DNA of 64,000 bases from Rhabdophis nuchalis (Eukaryota; Chordata; Lepidosauria; Squamata; Natricidae): positions 116,314,610-116,378,609 of the forward strand of contig CM077647.1 of NCBI GenBank assembly GCA_039707465.1, given 5' to 3'. This document shows positions 22,282 to 35,280 of this stretch, piece by piece. A program made the position numbers and the translations under genes. Every line of letters starts with the position of its first letter. Positions within the stretch are counted from its first letter, which is position 1. The notes under the pieces were generated by a model. The model saw nothing but the letters and a program-made list of their open reading frames with translations, was not told the DNA's origin and made no database searches.

Positions 22282-22773
22282 GATAATGAGTTGATTTTAT
22301 GAGATCACTCAGATACTTGTGATTAATGTTTTTGGTCAGAGTCATAGTAGGGAATACCATCTGCTTTCACTATCATTCTTCAGCTCCTATAACAAATTAC
22401 TGCACATTCTTATATGTAGAAAACAGAGGGATCAGCAGTTAAAGAAGGAAAGTAATAGGACTAACTTATATACCTCCCCATAGTGCTCACAGCATTCTCT
22501 GAGCAGTTTACAATGTCAACATATAGCTCCTAACACTCTGGGTCCTCATTTTACCAACCTCAAAAGGATGGAAAGCTGAGGCAACCTTGAAACATTCACG
22601 ATCAAATTCCAATTGTGGGCAGAATTAGCCTGCGATAGTGCAGGAAATAGAATTAACCACAGAAGAAAGAGCAGAGAAATGATAAACAGAAATTCCTGGG
22701 AAACACACAGCTGTCTTCCTTCACCCAAAATTTATTGATTGTATTTGTGTCACATTGCAAGCAACTCAAATCC

Positions 22774-23236
22774 TGTATATGATGAGTACTCTAAGGTCCC
22801 AGAAGTTTCCCTGAATCACTGAGATGCCAAAGGGAGTGAGAGTCAAGACAAGGCTTGCAAAAATAACAGCGTTTTTATTCCTTTGGCCAGAGCAGAAAAA
22901 GAGTTGGGTGATACTATTTCCAAAACACAGACAAAAGCATGTAAGGAATAGCCACACACTGTGAGAGTGGCTGAGGGTATTTATACATTTTACGGCAATA
23001 GAAACAAAATTTATCCAATCAAACAAAGGTTTGTCACCAACGTGATCTTTAAAACGTTCTTTGCTATTTTGCAGAGTATCCCTTGTCCTTGTCCTTGTGT
23101 GTTCATACTCCTAGGCAGCCCCCTCCTTACATATCGAGCAGGATGTTCCTGGGAACTGTCTCCACGGATATGTCTAGCTCTGAAATAAATTATGTGACAG
23201 GCCTGCAGCTTTCTTTTGGATCTTTGGCCTGCCACA
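22774..23236 (-). mobile_element. LTR-like element in spacer 4
   Basis: Copy of the spacer LTR-like element with signals kept. Confidence 0.5.
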
Positions 23237-25872
23237 CTTTCTATTAATCTACTGTGCCTTTTTCTATTGTGGGAAAATGGGAGGGGGGATAGTACGAATT
23301 TACTTACTGTGTAGCCAAAACAAAATTCTTACTAGAAAGCCAAGGACATCTCTGCAGGTTTGCACCTGACAGGAACTGGATGAGTGGAACTGCCAGCATG
23401 GTAGTGGGAGATTGGACCATGTGATGGAATTGTGTGTGGGGGTGAGGTGACATAGGATCTTGAACTTTCAACTAGTAAAAACAACTAGTTTTTACTACTG
23501 GTTCTGTGCGCATGGGTTTTTTTGTGTATGTGGCTTGTTTGTCATCTGATGGTGGGTATGGCTTGTTGGTCATGTGAGTGGGTGGGTGTTGATTCATGGT
23601 CATGTGATTGGTTGGTCATGTGACTGGGTAGGCATAGCTGTTGGTCATGTGACTGGGTAAGCATAACTAATTAGTCACTTGACTGGGTGGGCATGGCCAA
23701 CTAAACATCACTCATGCCTTGCCTGACTTTTCTTTGCCTCAAAGGCCTTAAAGAGATACAATTTCTCTATTTATTTACTACTTCTGAACATCCAAAATAT
23801 ACTATTTAATCCTACGTATATATGCCGTATGTCTGCATACATAATACCTAGTATAGTGTGTGTATAGGCACACAAAAAATACATTATCTCTATATATTTG
23901 TGATGGGGAACCTATGGCAAGCGTGTAACTAGTGGCATGTGGGGCCATTTGTTAGGGCATACGAGGTATTGCCCTGTCATTTCCAGTGTGCATGTGCCCA
24001 CTAGCCAGCTGACTTCAGCCGTCCTTTGAGGCTGATTTTTGCCCTCTGGAGGCTTCAAGGCTTCTCTGAAGTGACTTCTGGTTTGTCTGTGGGTCCATTT
24101 TTCACCCTCCGGAGCCTTCAGGGAAGCTTCTTATTTCTGATTTTTGTCCTATGTCCAAATATATTTCAAAACTACCTTCTTTGCAAAATCAAATTTCACA
24201 GCAATGGCTCAGCAGGTTTACAAATAGTTCTGATACACTTTGAAGTCTTTCTATCTAAAACTTTGGTTCATTTAGCTTTTTAGGATCTGCTGCTCTCACT
24301 TACACCTTACTGATCCTAATAGATCAATAGGCTATATTTTCGTTTCCCCCATCGTCACTTCTTCTTTGTGAAAAAAAAACAAAAAATGAAACATAGAAAG
24401 CAATATCTGCATGTCAGCTACCTTATATCAATTATAGAAGTAAGCGAAATAAACCAAAACATCCTTCATTTAAGATGGGGAACACCTACTTTGATTAAAA
24501 GTGTTTCAGCAAAGCAAAAACACAAAAGGGAATAGACAGGCTGGGACATGCAACCCTAAATACAGCATGGAACCGAAGAGGAGCAATGCAGCGCTAGTCC
24601 AGGCTGCAGGCATAAGACATCTCCTAATGCAGGTTGTCTCTTGCAGTCATTGTGGGGCTTCCATGAAACAGTTTTTTTTAATCACTTGTGATTGCAAGTA
24701 GAGATGAGTTAATTTGATGCTGCCGTCTTGGTCGAAGATTGCACAGAGGGAGGGGAAGCAGAGGCCACTAGCTCTTGTTCCCTTGTTGGGCAAAGCTTCA
24801 ATCTTTGCCTTGTGCAGCCAGATGACTGAGGCTGAGTGCCTTCCTCATCTGGGGTGGGTATTTTTTTACAGTGTGAGGCATGCACCCAGAAAGCCAAATA
24901 CTGACATTTCACAGCTGTATTGGAGGTCAGGAGGATCTGGAACAGACCTTTCCAACGAGGAGTCAGGCAATTTCTCCATTCAAACACTTTTGCAGGAGTG
25001 CAATGGTTCAGGCTGGTGTGCTCTTATTGGGAGATTATTGCTTTAATTTTCATCCAGATCCCTAATTTGCGAACATTTGCTCTGCATTCTTTTCTTATCA
25101 ACTGCATTGTATGTGTACCATATTCTATTATCCTTTCATTAAAATGTCCAACATTCTCATGTAACAGAAGCATAATAGTATCTAGAACAGAGGGCACTGA
25201 TATTATTTGGTTTAGGCTCTCCTTAACACTACTTAATATGGTTCTAATTATTTCTGCACATATCCCTAAACCAATGATGTAATATATTTAATACAACTCA
25301 GAGGAAAGGCAAGAACAAGTTTGTTGTTGTGAAGTGAAAAGCCAAGGTAAAATTATAATTGAGGGAGGGAAAGAAATGGGTGAGTTTCAATTTTTTTTAA
25401 TCCTGGTTCTGTGGGCAGTGCTTGTTTTGTGAGAGTGCCTTGGTCATATGCCTGGTTGGTCATGTAACTGGGAAGGTGTAGCTGGTTGATCATGTGACTG
25501 GATGGGCATAGCTAGTTAGTCATGTGATTGGATGGGCGTGGCCAACTTGACATCACTCATGTCAAAGGGCACCTTGCCTGATTTCTCCTCACCTCAAAGG
25601 CCTTAAAGAGATACAATTTCACTGTCTATTTATTTACTACTTCTCAACATCCAAAACATACTATTTAATCCTATGTGTGTACATACATATTACATAGTAT
25701 ATAGTATGTGCATCGGCAGACAAAAAGATACATTATCTACTATAAATACTGTATGTGTATGTACACACACACAAACATGGTGTCTTCTGAAGCCAAGTCT
25801 AGGGCCAGAGTTTGTTGTGCTTCCTTTCTCTTCTTTCTTTCTCTCCGTCCCTCCTCCTCACCCTCCCTTCCC

Positions 25873-25879
25873 CTTTCTT

Positions 25880-25937
<58 letters not shown>

Positions 25938-25966
25938 CCTCCCTCCCTCCCTCCCTCCCTCCCTCC
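25873..25966. repeat. (TTTC)n-(TC)n-(TCCC)n microsatellite
   Basis: Same tract next to the end of gene 5. Confidence 0.95.
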
Positions 25967-26028
25967 GAGTGGAAAGGGAAAGAAGCAGCACACAGAAAAA
26001 GAATGTGTGAGCATTCAAAATATACTAT

Positions 26029-29028
26029 TTAATATACTATTGATAAACTAGTAATCAAATGGGTAAATAGGTTAATCAGAGGCTCATTAAAGATCAGGTG
26101 TAAAATTGAGCGCTTGTGTAAAGAGTTAATGGATGCTTGAGGAAGCCTCTTAAGGGAAGAAAAGTGCTGAGGATGTAGTAGCACTGCAGGCTTCCCTGTG
26201 TTTTCAGCCATGGAATGTGAAGCACATTCTCCTCCTTCTGCTGAAAGTCTAACAGGAGCATTTGCAAATCCTCTTCTTTTGGTTAGGAACAAAGAAAATA
26301 AATATTCTTCACTTGGTTTGTTTCCAAACTCATGAACCATTTGTCCCATTGTCCCATTGATCTTTAATTTTTCCACAGGATTTTTACCATTCAGGCTGAT
26401 ATCTCCAGAAGCTTCTGAAATTTGGGTAGCCACATCATTTTGAATCTCCAGCTCATGAGTTTTCTCTTTGTTTTCTGTTAATTTTGCTTTGGTAACAACA
26501 AGTGGCTTCTTGTTATTCTTCAGAGGGAATAGTCGCCTTGCCACCTTCCTCCATTTTTCATCCATTTTATGTGAAGCTGGTTTTATTTGCTGTCCTGTAC
26601 ATGTTCCTTTAGTTGTTTTAAGTCTTTTGGTTACCAACTGAGGAAAGAAGTCTTTTGTATTTTTCTCATGACCATCTTGTACTATTTTTTGACGGCTTTT
26701 TGAGTATCCCACCCTGAGTGTGATTTTACCAGAAGCTTCTGAAATTTCAGTGGCCATTTTCTTTTGGGTCTCCAGCTCATGAATTTTCTCTCTTTTTTCT
26801 GATAGTTTTGTTTTGGGAGTGACTTGTGGCCACTTCTTAACCCTCAGAACTACTTGTTGTCTTGCAGGCTTCCACCATTGTTGAGGCATTGTGTGTGAAG
26901 AAAGTTTTAGTTGCTCTGCTTGAAGTTTTCCTACGCTTTCTGCAAATTGTTGCCTTTTAGTTAGGAACTTAAGAAATAAATCTTCTCCTCTTTGCTTTTT
27001 TCCAAGCTCATGATCTCCTTTTACTAATTTTTGATGGCTCTTTAACCATTCCAGATGGCTTTTAGATCTCATGTTGATATCCCCGGAATGTTCTGAAATT
27101 TCTGTGGCCCCTTCCATTTGGATATCCAACTCATGAGTTTTCTCTTTGTTTTCTGTTAATTTTGCATTGGTAACAACCAGTGGCTTCGTGTTATTCTTCA
27201 GAGGGAATAGTCGCCTTGCCACCTTCCTCCATTTTTCATCCATTTTATGTGAAGCTGGTTTTATTTGCTCTCCTGTACATGGTCCTTTAGTTGTTTTAAG
27301 TCTTTTGGTTACCAACTGAGGAAAGAAGTCTTTTGTATTTTTCTCATGACCATCTTGTACTATTTTTTGACGGCTTTTTGAGTATCCCACCCTGAGTGTG
27401 ATTTTACCAGAAGCTTCTGAAATTTCAGTGGCCATTTTCTTTTGGGTCTCCAGCTCATGGATTTTCTCTTTTTTTTCTGTTATTTTTGTTTTGGGAGTGA
27501 CTTGTGGCCACTTCTTAACCCTCAGAACTACTTGTTGTCTTTCAGGCTTCCACCATTGTTGAGGCATTGTGTGTGAAGAAAGTTTTAGTTGCTCTGCTTG
27601 AAGTTTTCCTACGCTTTCTGCAAATTGTTGCCTTTTAGTTAGGAACTTAAGAAATAAATCTTCTCCTCTTTGCTTTTTTCCAAGCTCATGATCTCCTTTT
27701 ACTAATTTTTGATGGCTCTTTAACCATTCCAGATGGCTTTTAGATCTCATGTTGATATCCCCGGAATGTTCTGAAATTTCTGTGGCCCCTTCCATTTGGA
27801 TATCCAACTCATGAGTTTTCTCTTTGTTTTCTGTTAATTTTGCATTGGTAACAACCAGTGGCTTCGTGTTATTCTTCAGAGGGAATAGTCGCCTTGCCAC
27901 CTTCCTCCATTTTTCATCCATTTTATGTGAAGCTGGTTTTATTTGCTCTCCTGTACATGGTCCTTTAGTTGTTTTAAGTCTTTTGGTTACAAACTGAGGA
28001 AAGAAGTCTTTTGTATTTTTCTCATGACCATCTTGTACTATTTTTTGACGGCTTTTTGAGTATCCCACCCTGAGTGTGATTTTACCAGAAGCTTCTGAAA
28101 TTTCAGTGGCCATTTTCTTTTGGGTCTCCAGCTCATGGATTTTCTCTTTTTTTTCTGTTATTTTTGTTTTGGGAGTGACTTGTGGCCACTTCTTAACCCC
28201 CAGAACTACTTGTTGTCTTTCAGGCTTCCACCATTGTTGAGGCATTGTGTGTGAAGAAAGTTTTAGTTGCTCTGCTTGAAGTTTTCCTACGCTTTCTGCA
28301 AATTGTTGCCTTTTAGTTAGGAACTTAAGAAATAAATCTTCTCCTCTTTGCTTTTTTCCAAGCTCATGATCTCCTTTTACTAATTTTTGATGGCTCTTTA
28401 ACCATTCCAGATGGCTTTTAGATCTCATGTTGATATCCCCGGAATGTTCTGAAATTTCTGTGGCCCCTTCCATTTGGATATCCAACTCATGAGTTTTCTC
28501 TTTGTTTTCTGTTAATTTTGCATTGGTAACAACCAGTGGCTTCGTGTTATTCTTCCGAAGGAGTAGTCGGCTTGCCACTTTCTCGTCGTTCTTTAACCCT
28601 GCTAGATAACTTTTAGATCTCAAGCTGATGTCCCGAGAAACATCCAAAATTTCTGTAGTTAAATCCTTTTGGAGTTCCAACTCTTGATTCTCTTCCTTTT
28701 TGGTTATTTTTGCTTTGGGTTCCACTTGTAGGACATTGGATGATTTGTACAGTTTTTTCAGCAGATTTTCATGAGTTTCATCCAAATATTCACGAGGATT
28801 TGATTTAGTTAATCCACTCCATAATTTTAAAATTGATGACCTAAGAAATTCAACGGAATTACCAAGTGTCTCCCGAATATGAGGATTGTAATAACTGGGA
28901 GAATTGGCACTCCTTTTGCAATAAATGTTTGAGGCTGGGCATGGAAGTACAAATCCATCCAACCTTTCAAAAAATACCAGCATTCCAACCAGGAAATTTT
29001 GGGTCGCAAAGGGGGCAACACATCTCAT
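26029..29028 (-). CDS. Array gene 5: secreted modular repeat protein, 3 AB pairs
   Basis: This is an uninterrupted frame of 999 codons. The N-terminal region joins directly to an A module of the VVTNAKLTENKEK type, so the distinct first A module of genes 2-4 (ASKAE type) has been replaced, probably by conversion or unequal exchange. The first two A modules have KPERQQ instead of KPARQQ. The first two B modules have GPCTGEQ, the last has GTCTGQQ. The signal region differs by one residue (ATQNFLVG). C-terminal variants (SLNGKN, SLFLTKR, AEGGEC) are shared with gene 4. Function unknown. Confidence 0.7.
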   Translation of the reverse strand: MRCVAPFATQNFLVGMLVFFERLDGFVLPCPASNIYCKRSANSPSYYNPHIRETLGNSVEFLRSSILKLWSGLTKSNPREYLDETHENLLKKLYKSSNVLQVEPKAKITKKEENQELELQKDLTTEILDVSRDISLRSKSYLAGLKNDEKVASRLLLRKNNTKPLVVTNAKLTENKEKTHELDIQMEGATEISEHSGDINMRSKSHLEWLKSHQKLVKGDHELGKKQRGEDLFLKFLTKRQQFAESVGKLQAEQLKLSSHTMPQQWWKPERQQVVLGVKKWPQVTPKTKITEKKEKIHELETQKKMATEISEASGKITLRVGYSKSRQKIVQDGHEKNTKDFFPQFVTKRLKTTKGPCTGEQIKPASHKMDEKWRKVARRLFPLKNNTKPLVVTNAKLTENKEKTHELDIQMEGATEISEHSGDINMRSKSHLEWLKSHQKLVKGDHELGKKQRGEDLFLKFLTKRQQFAESVGKLQAEQLKLSSHTMPQQWWKPERQQVVLRVKKWPQVTPKTKITEKKEKIHELETQKKMATEISEASGKITLRVGYSKSRQKIVQDGHEKNTKDFFPQLVTKRLKTTKGPCTGEQIKPASHKMDEKWRKVARRLFPLKNNTKPLVVTNAKLTENKEKTHELDIQMEGATEISEHSGDINMRSKSHLEWLKSHQKLVKGDHELGKKQRGEDLFLKFLTKRQQFAESVGKLQAEQLKLSSHTMPQQWWKPARQQVVLRVKKWPQVTPKTKLSEKREKIHELETQKKMATEISEASGKITLRVGYSKSRQKIVQDGHEKNTKDFFPQLVTKRLKTTKGTCTGQQIKPASHKMDEKWRKVARRLFPLKNNKKPLVVTKAKLTENKEKTHELEIQNDVATQISEASGDISLNGKNPVEKLKINGTMGQMVHEFGNKPSEEYLFSLFLTKRRGFANAPVRLSAEGGECASHSMAENTGKPAVLLHPQHFSSLKRLPQASINSLHKRSILHLIFNEPLINLFTHLITSLSIVY

Positions 29029-29110
29029 GATGCCTATCCCCTCTCGCTCCTTTTACCCAAATGAAGGCTGCTTGGAATGTTGCAGCCAACAGTTGAGGTG
29101 ATTCTATGCG

Positions 29111-29237
29111 GTTACCAAGCAACCAAATGTGATTTCATATGGAGGCTTCAGGATAATGCCACTGCTGTGACATTATTCCTGACATCATAGAATTGCCCAA
29201 AACCATGGCAACAATGTAGGTAGTGGCCTCTTTTATA
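29111..29237 (-). promoter_or_regulatory. Promoter-like block of gene 5
   Basis: X-box 29,111-29,123, CRE-like site 29,180-29,187, second X-box 29,202-29,212, TATA box 29,230-29,237. Sites are unchanged although neighbouring spacer bases differ. Confidence 0.5.
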
Positions 29238-29735
29238 GATAATGAGTTGATTTTATGAGATCACTCAGATACTTGTGATTAATGTTTTTGGTCAGAGTCA
29301 TAGTAGGGAATACCATCTGCTTTCACTATCATTCTTCAGCTCCTATAACAAATTACTGCACATTCTTATATGTAGAAAACAGAGGGAACAGCAGTTGAAG
29401 GAGGAAAGTAATAGGACTAACTTATATACCTCCCCATAGTGCTCACAGCATTCTCTGAGCAGTTTACAATGTCAACATATAGCTCCTAACACTCTGGGTC
29501 CTCATTTTACCAACCTCAAAAGGATGGAAAGCTGAGGCAACCTTGAAACATTCACGATCAAATTCCAATTGTGGGCAGAATTAGCTTGCGATAGTGCAGG
29601 AAATAGAATTAACCACAGAAGAAAGAGCAGAGAAATGATAAACAGAAATTCCTGGGAAACACACAGCTGTCTTCCTTCAACCAAAATTTATTGATTGTAT
29701 TTATGTCACATTGCAAGCAACTCAAATCCTGGGAG

Positions 29736-30198
29736 TTTATATGATGAGTACTCTAAGGTCCCAGAAGTTTCCCTGAATCACTGAGATGCCAAAGGGAGTG
29801 AGAGTCAAGACAAGGCTTGCAAAAATAACAGCGTTTTTATTCCTTTGGCCAGAGCAGAAAAAGAGTTGGGTGACACTATTTCCAAAACACAGACAAAAGC
29901 ATGTAAGGAATAGCCACACACTGTGAGAGTGGCTGAGGGTATTTATACATTTTACGGCAATAGAAACAAAATTTATCCAATCAAACAAAGGTTTGTCACC
30001 AACGTGATCTTTAAAACGTTCTTTGCTATTTTGCAGAGTATCCCTTGTCCTTGTCCTTGTGTGTTCATACTCCTAGGCAGCCCCCTCCTTACATATCGAG
30101 CAGGATGTTCCTGGAAACTGTCTCCACGGATATGTCTAGCTCTGAAATAAATTATGTGACAGGCCTGCAGCTTTCTTTTGGATCTTTGGCCTGCCACA
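29736..30198 (-). mobile_element. LTR-like element in spacer 5
   Basis: Copy of the spacer LTR-like element. The left boundary is uncertain because of an insertion near 29,731. Confidence 0.45.
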
Positions 30199-32825
30199 CT
30201 TTCTATTAATCTACTGTGCCTTTTTCTATTGTGGGAAAATGGGAGGGGGGATAGTACGAATTTACTTACTGTGTAGCCAAAACAAAATTCTTACTAGAAA
30301 GCCAAGGACATCTCTGCAGGTTTGCACCTGACAGGAACTGGATGAGTGGAACTGCCAGCATGGTAGTGGGAGTTTGGACCATGTGATGGAATTGTGTGTG
30401 GGGGTGAGGTGACATAGGATCTTGAACTTTCAACTAGTAAAAACAACTAGTTTTTACTACTGGTTCTGTGCGCGTGGGTTTTTTTTGTGTATGTGGCTTG
30501 TTTGTCATCTGATGGTGGGTATGGCTTGTTGGTCATGTGAGTGGGTGGGTGTTGATTCATGGTCATGTGATTGGTTGGTCATGTGACTGGGTAGGCATAG
30601 CTGTTGGTCATGTGACTGGGTAAGCATAACTAATTAGTCACTTGACTGGGTGGGCATGGCCAACTAAACATCACTCATGCCTTGCCTGACTTTTCTTTGC
30701 CTCAAAGGCCTTAAAGAGATACAATTTCTCTATTTATTTACTACTTCTGAACATCCAAAATATACTATTTAATCCTACGTATATATGCCGTATGTCTGCA
30801 TACATAATACCTAGAATAGTGTGTGTATAGGCACACAAAAAATACATTATCTCTATATATTTGTGATGGGGAACCTATGGCAAGCGTGTAACTAGTGGCA
30901 TGTGGGGCCATTTGTTAGGGCATACGAGGTATTGCCCTGTCATTTCCAGTGTGCATGTGCCCACTAGCCAGCTGACTTCAGCCGTCCTTTGAGGCTGATT
31001 TTTGCCCTCTGGAGGCTTCAGGGCTTCTCTGAAGTGACTTCTGGTTTGTCTGTGGGTCCATTTTTCACCCTCAGGGAAGCTCCTTATTTCTTGTGATTTT
31101 TGTCCTATGTCCAAATATATTTCAAAACTACCTTCTTTGCAAAATCAAATTTCGCAGCAATGGCTCAGCAGGTTTACAAATAGTTCTGATACACTTTGAA
31201 ATCTTTCTATCTAAAACTTTGGTTCATTTAGCTTTTTAGGATCTGCTGCTCTCACTTACACCTTACTGATCCTAATAGATCAATAGGCTATATTTTCGTT
31301 TCCCCCATTGTCACTTCTTCTTTGTGAAAAAAAACAAAAAATAAACATAGAAAGCAATATCTGCATGTCAGCTACCTTATATCAATTATAGAAGTAAGCG
31401 AAATAAACCAAAACATCCTTCATTTAAGATGGGGAACACCTACTTTGATTAAAAGTGTTTCAGCAAAGCAAAAACACAAAAGGGAATAGACAGGCTGGGA
31501 CATGCAACCCTAAATACAGCATGGAACCGAAGAGGAGCAATGCAGCGCTAGTCCAGGCTGCAGGCATAAGACATCTCCTAATGCAGATTGTCTCTTGCAG
31601 TCATTGTGGGGCTTCCATGAAACAGGTTTTTTTAATCACTTGTTATTGCAAGTAGAGATGCGTTAATTTGATGCTGCCGTCTTGGTCGAAGATTGCACGG
31701 AGGGAGGGGAAGCAGAGGCCACTAGCTCTTGTTCCCTTGTTGGGCAAAGCTTCAATCTTTGCCTTGTGCAGCCAGATGACTGAGGCTGAGTGCCTTCCTC
31801 ATCTGGGGTGGGTATTTTTTTACAGTGTGAGGCATGCACCCAGAAAGCCAAATACTGACATTTCACAGATGTATTGGAGGTCAGGAAGATCTGGAACACA
31901 CCTTTCCAACGAGGAGTCAGGCAATTTCTCCATTCAAACACTTTTGCAGGAGTGCAATGGTTCAGGCTGGTGTGCTCTTATTGGGAGATTATTGCTTTAA
32001 TTTTCATCCAGATCCCTAATTTGCGAACATTTGCTCTGCATTCTTTTCTTATCAACTGCATTGTATGTGTACCATATTCTTTTATCCTTTCATTAAAATG
32101 TCCAACATTCTCATGTAACAGAAGCATAATAGTATCTAGAACAGAGGGCACTGATATTATTTGGTTTAGGCGCTCCTTAACACTACTTAATATGGTTCTA
32201 ATTATTTCTGCACATATCCCTAAACCAAGGATGTAATATATTTAATACAACTCAGAGGAAAGGCAATAAGAAGTTTGTTGTTGTGAAGTGAAAAGCCAAG
32301 GTAAAATTATAATTGAGGGAGGGAAAGAAATGGGTGAGTTTCAATTTTTTTAAATCCTGGTTCTGTGGGCAGTGCTTGTTTTGTGAGAGTGCCTTGTTCA
32401 TATGCCTGGTTGGTCATGTAACTGGGAAGGTGTAGCTGGTTGATCATGTGACTGGATGGGCATAGCTAGTTAGTCATGTGATTGGATGGGCGTGGCCAAC
32501 TTGACATCACTCATGTCAAAGGGCACCTTGCTGATTTCTCCTCACCTCAAAGGCCTTAAAGAGATACAATTTCACTGTCTATTTATTTACTACTTCTCAA
32601 CATCCAAAACATACTATTTAATCCTATGTGTGTACATACATATTACATAGTATATAGTATGTGCATCGGCAGACAAAAAGATACATTATCTACTATAAAT
32701 ACTGTATGTGTATGTACACACACACAAACATGGTGTCTTCTGAAGCCAAGTCTAGGGCCAGAGTTTGTTGTGCTTCCTTTCTCTTCTTTCTTTCTCTCCG
32801 TCCCTCCTCCTCACCCTCCCTTCCC

Positions 32826-33600
<775 letters not shown>

Positions 33601-33612
33601 TTCCCCTCTTCT
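33601..33612 (-). promoter_or_regulatory. ERV polypurine tract
   Basis: The minus strand reads AGAAGAGGGGAA directly before the 3' LTR, the expected place of the plus-strand primer. Confidence 0.8.
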
Positions 33613-33852
33613 AGATTCTATTTAGCTACAATTGAGTCTAGCCTCTTATTGGGTCTTATTATGAGATTTGGCATTGCATATGGCAAGGTTAATATCTCAG
33701 AAGTACATATTAGGTAATGCAAACAACATAATACAATCAGGTTATGATAATGATACATCTCAGTAAGCAGAAAAAGACAAATACATCATATATCAAACTT
33801 AAATCTGTCAAGAAAACTTTTCTAGTTCCCAGGGTTTAAATTGCACATACAT

Positions 33853-34290
33853 TTATGTATGTGTATTTTCATCTTCTTTGAAGGGGTCAGAGAGAATCTT
33901 ATGGTCAATGAGGCTTTCTATCAAGACCAACTCCTTCTCAACCCTTATCTCCTTTACTGATCTCATAACAAGCTGCCTGAACAAGGGTATTTCACAAGGG
34001 ATAAATACTAGGCCTGCAAGTCCACATATCAGCAGAAATAACATCTGTTTGATCCAACTGGTACCAAGTTACCAAGAAAACCACATGTCCTTCCTCTGTT
34101 CAATCTTGGATGTCCTTTTCCTGCAAATCTCTGGCAACATGACTTATTCACGCAAAAACAACAGTCTTCTCCCAGGAATAGACACAAACCACCTTTCTCA
34201 GCTGTCAGGAGATCTATGGCATGCAGGTTTTGCAAACCACTGCTGTCAAGAAATCTATCTGGTCTTTGGACTTCAACCAGCAATTCAATT
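33853..34290 (-). pseudogene. ERV envelope, transmembrane subunit remnant
   Basis: In 34,029-34,283 the minus strand shows the gamma-type ectodomain: an LQN...DLLTAEKGG stretch followed by a CX6CC motif (CLFLGEDCC). A second frame, 33,853-34,044, continues with a hydrophobic anchor ([14 protein letters not shown]) and a short tail. The two are in different frames, so a frameshift lies at the anchor. CX6CC is typical of gamma-type and other covalently linked envelopes. Confidence 0.85.
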
Positions 34291-34299
34291 CAGGCTTTC

Positions 34300-35280
34300 T
34301 TGAAATTCCTCAGATAATTGCTTAAACTGTATTGTAGAGTGTGATAACCCACCTACATCTGTCCCAACTTTCTATTCTATTCCCAGGATTACTAACAGTA
34401 GGATTACTAGTGGCACTCTTTTCTGATCATGTTCTATGAGAGGAACAGGGAGAGTTTGTTCCCCACTGACAACATCCATCTTGGGGAAGAGGTGTTACCC
34501 CCCAGTTAGAAAAAGACCTCATTTTCTCCCAGACACACAACTATGTTCATGGGAAAAGCATGGGTTCATTGGTTCTTCTCATAGTCCAGACTCTCAAAGT
34601 TCCTGCCACTGACATGCCAGTTAGCGGCTGCAATAGAACTTCTAGTGCAGGGTCCTTTTGCTTATCTCTGAGGACTCAACCTTCAAAAAGATAATGGGAG
34701 CTTATATTTCCAAGGGAAATAGACCACTGGTTAGTTTTACATCCATAAGTATCGTGCTAGGAGCAAGATACATTTCAGATGGGCACTGTTCTTTTGTCAG
34801 TGACCCTACAGGAATGCCTGGTTCCTGATACCACTTTGCACACAAGGAGGGTGACCCTAGGATTTCTACACCAACAGCTCTAGGGCCAACAATGGGAAGG
34901 AGGCTCATCCCCAGCCTTTTGAATGCATTATACAGGACACTTTGCAGCTGGGCTTCTGCCACTTTGGTTCCCCATCTACCACCCTTTTCAATGACTATTG
35001 TGGCCCTGGTCTTTTCCCCAAAGATCAGACTCAACTGGAACAGCGTTATAAGATGAAGGGCCAGCAGACAAACACAACCAACATTTTTGACCTAGGGCAG
35101 TGTCAACTGATTAATTAGGCTTTTACCTAGCTCCAGTGTTCTTAACATATAGTTCCCTTTTCTCAATTTTACCGGGATGGTCAAAAGCTTGACCTTAGGT
35201 CTTGGGTTTGGCCTATGGTTCCATCCCCATACATAGACGATGCACCTTTGGTGGGAGCAGACCTGTCCCAAAACATCCAT
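34300..35280 (-). pseudogene. ERV envelope, presumed surface subunit region
   Basis: This lies between pol and the transmembrane part. Two open stretches (34,702-35,034 and 35,092-35,280) remain. Around 35,035-35,100 the minus strand encodes a hydrophobic leader-like run (CLLALHLITLFQLSLIFG). I cannot align the remainder to a known surface subunit; the call rests on position and order. Several stops. The next 1 kb (35,280-36,300) is degenerate retroviral or unknown sequence. Confidence 0.5.

Larger units (their letters stand above)
22073..26028. repeat. Array spacer 4 (between genes 4 and 5)
   Basis: This 3,956-bp spacer is like the others. It has the 11-bp GTCAGCTACCT segment, and three bases are missing near 24,139 (TTTCTGATTTTTG). 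No gene seen. Confidence 0.8.
29029..32825. repeat. Array spacer 5 (upstream of gene 5)
   Basis: This is the most diverged spacer copy, with more private changes than the others (for example an insertion GGGAGTT near 29,731 and a deletion in the CTCCGGAGCC stretch near 31,072). It fits a unit at the older edge of the array. It ends in the expanded CT tract and then the endogenous retrovirus. No gene seen. Confidence 0.8.
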
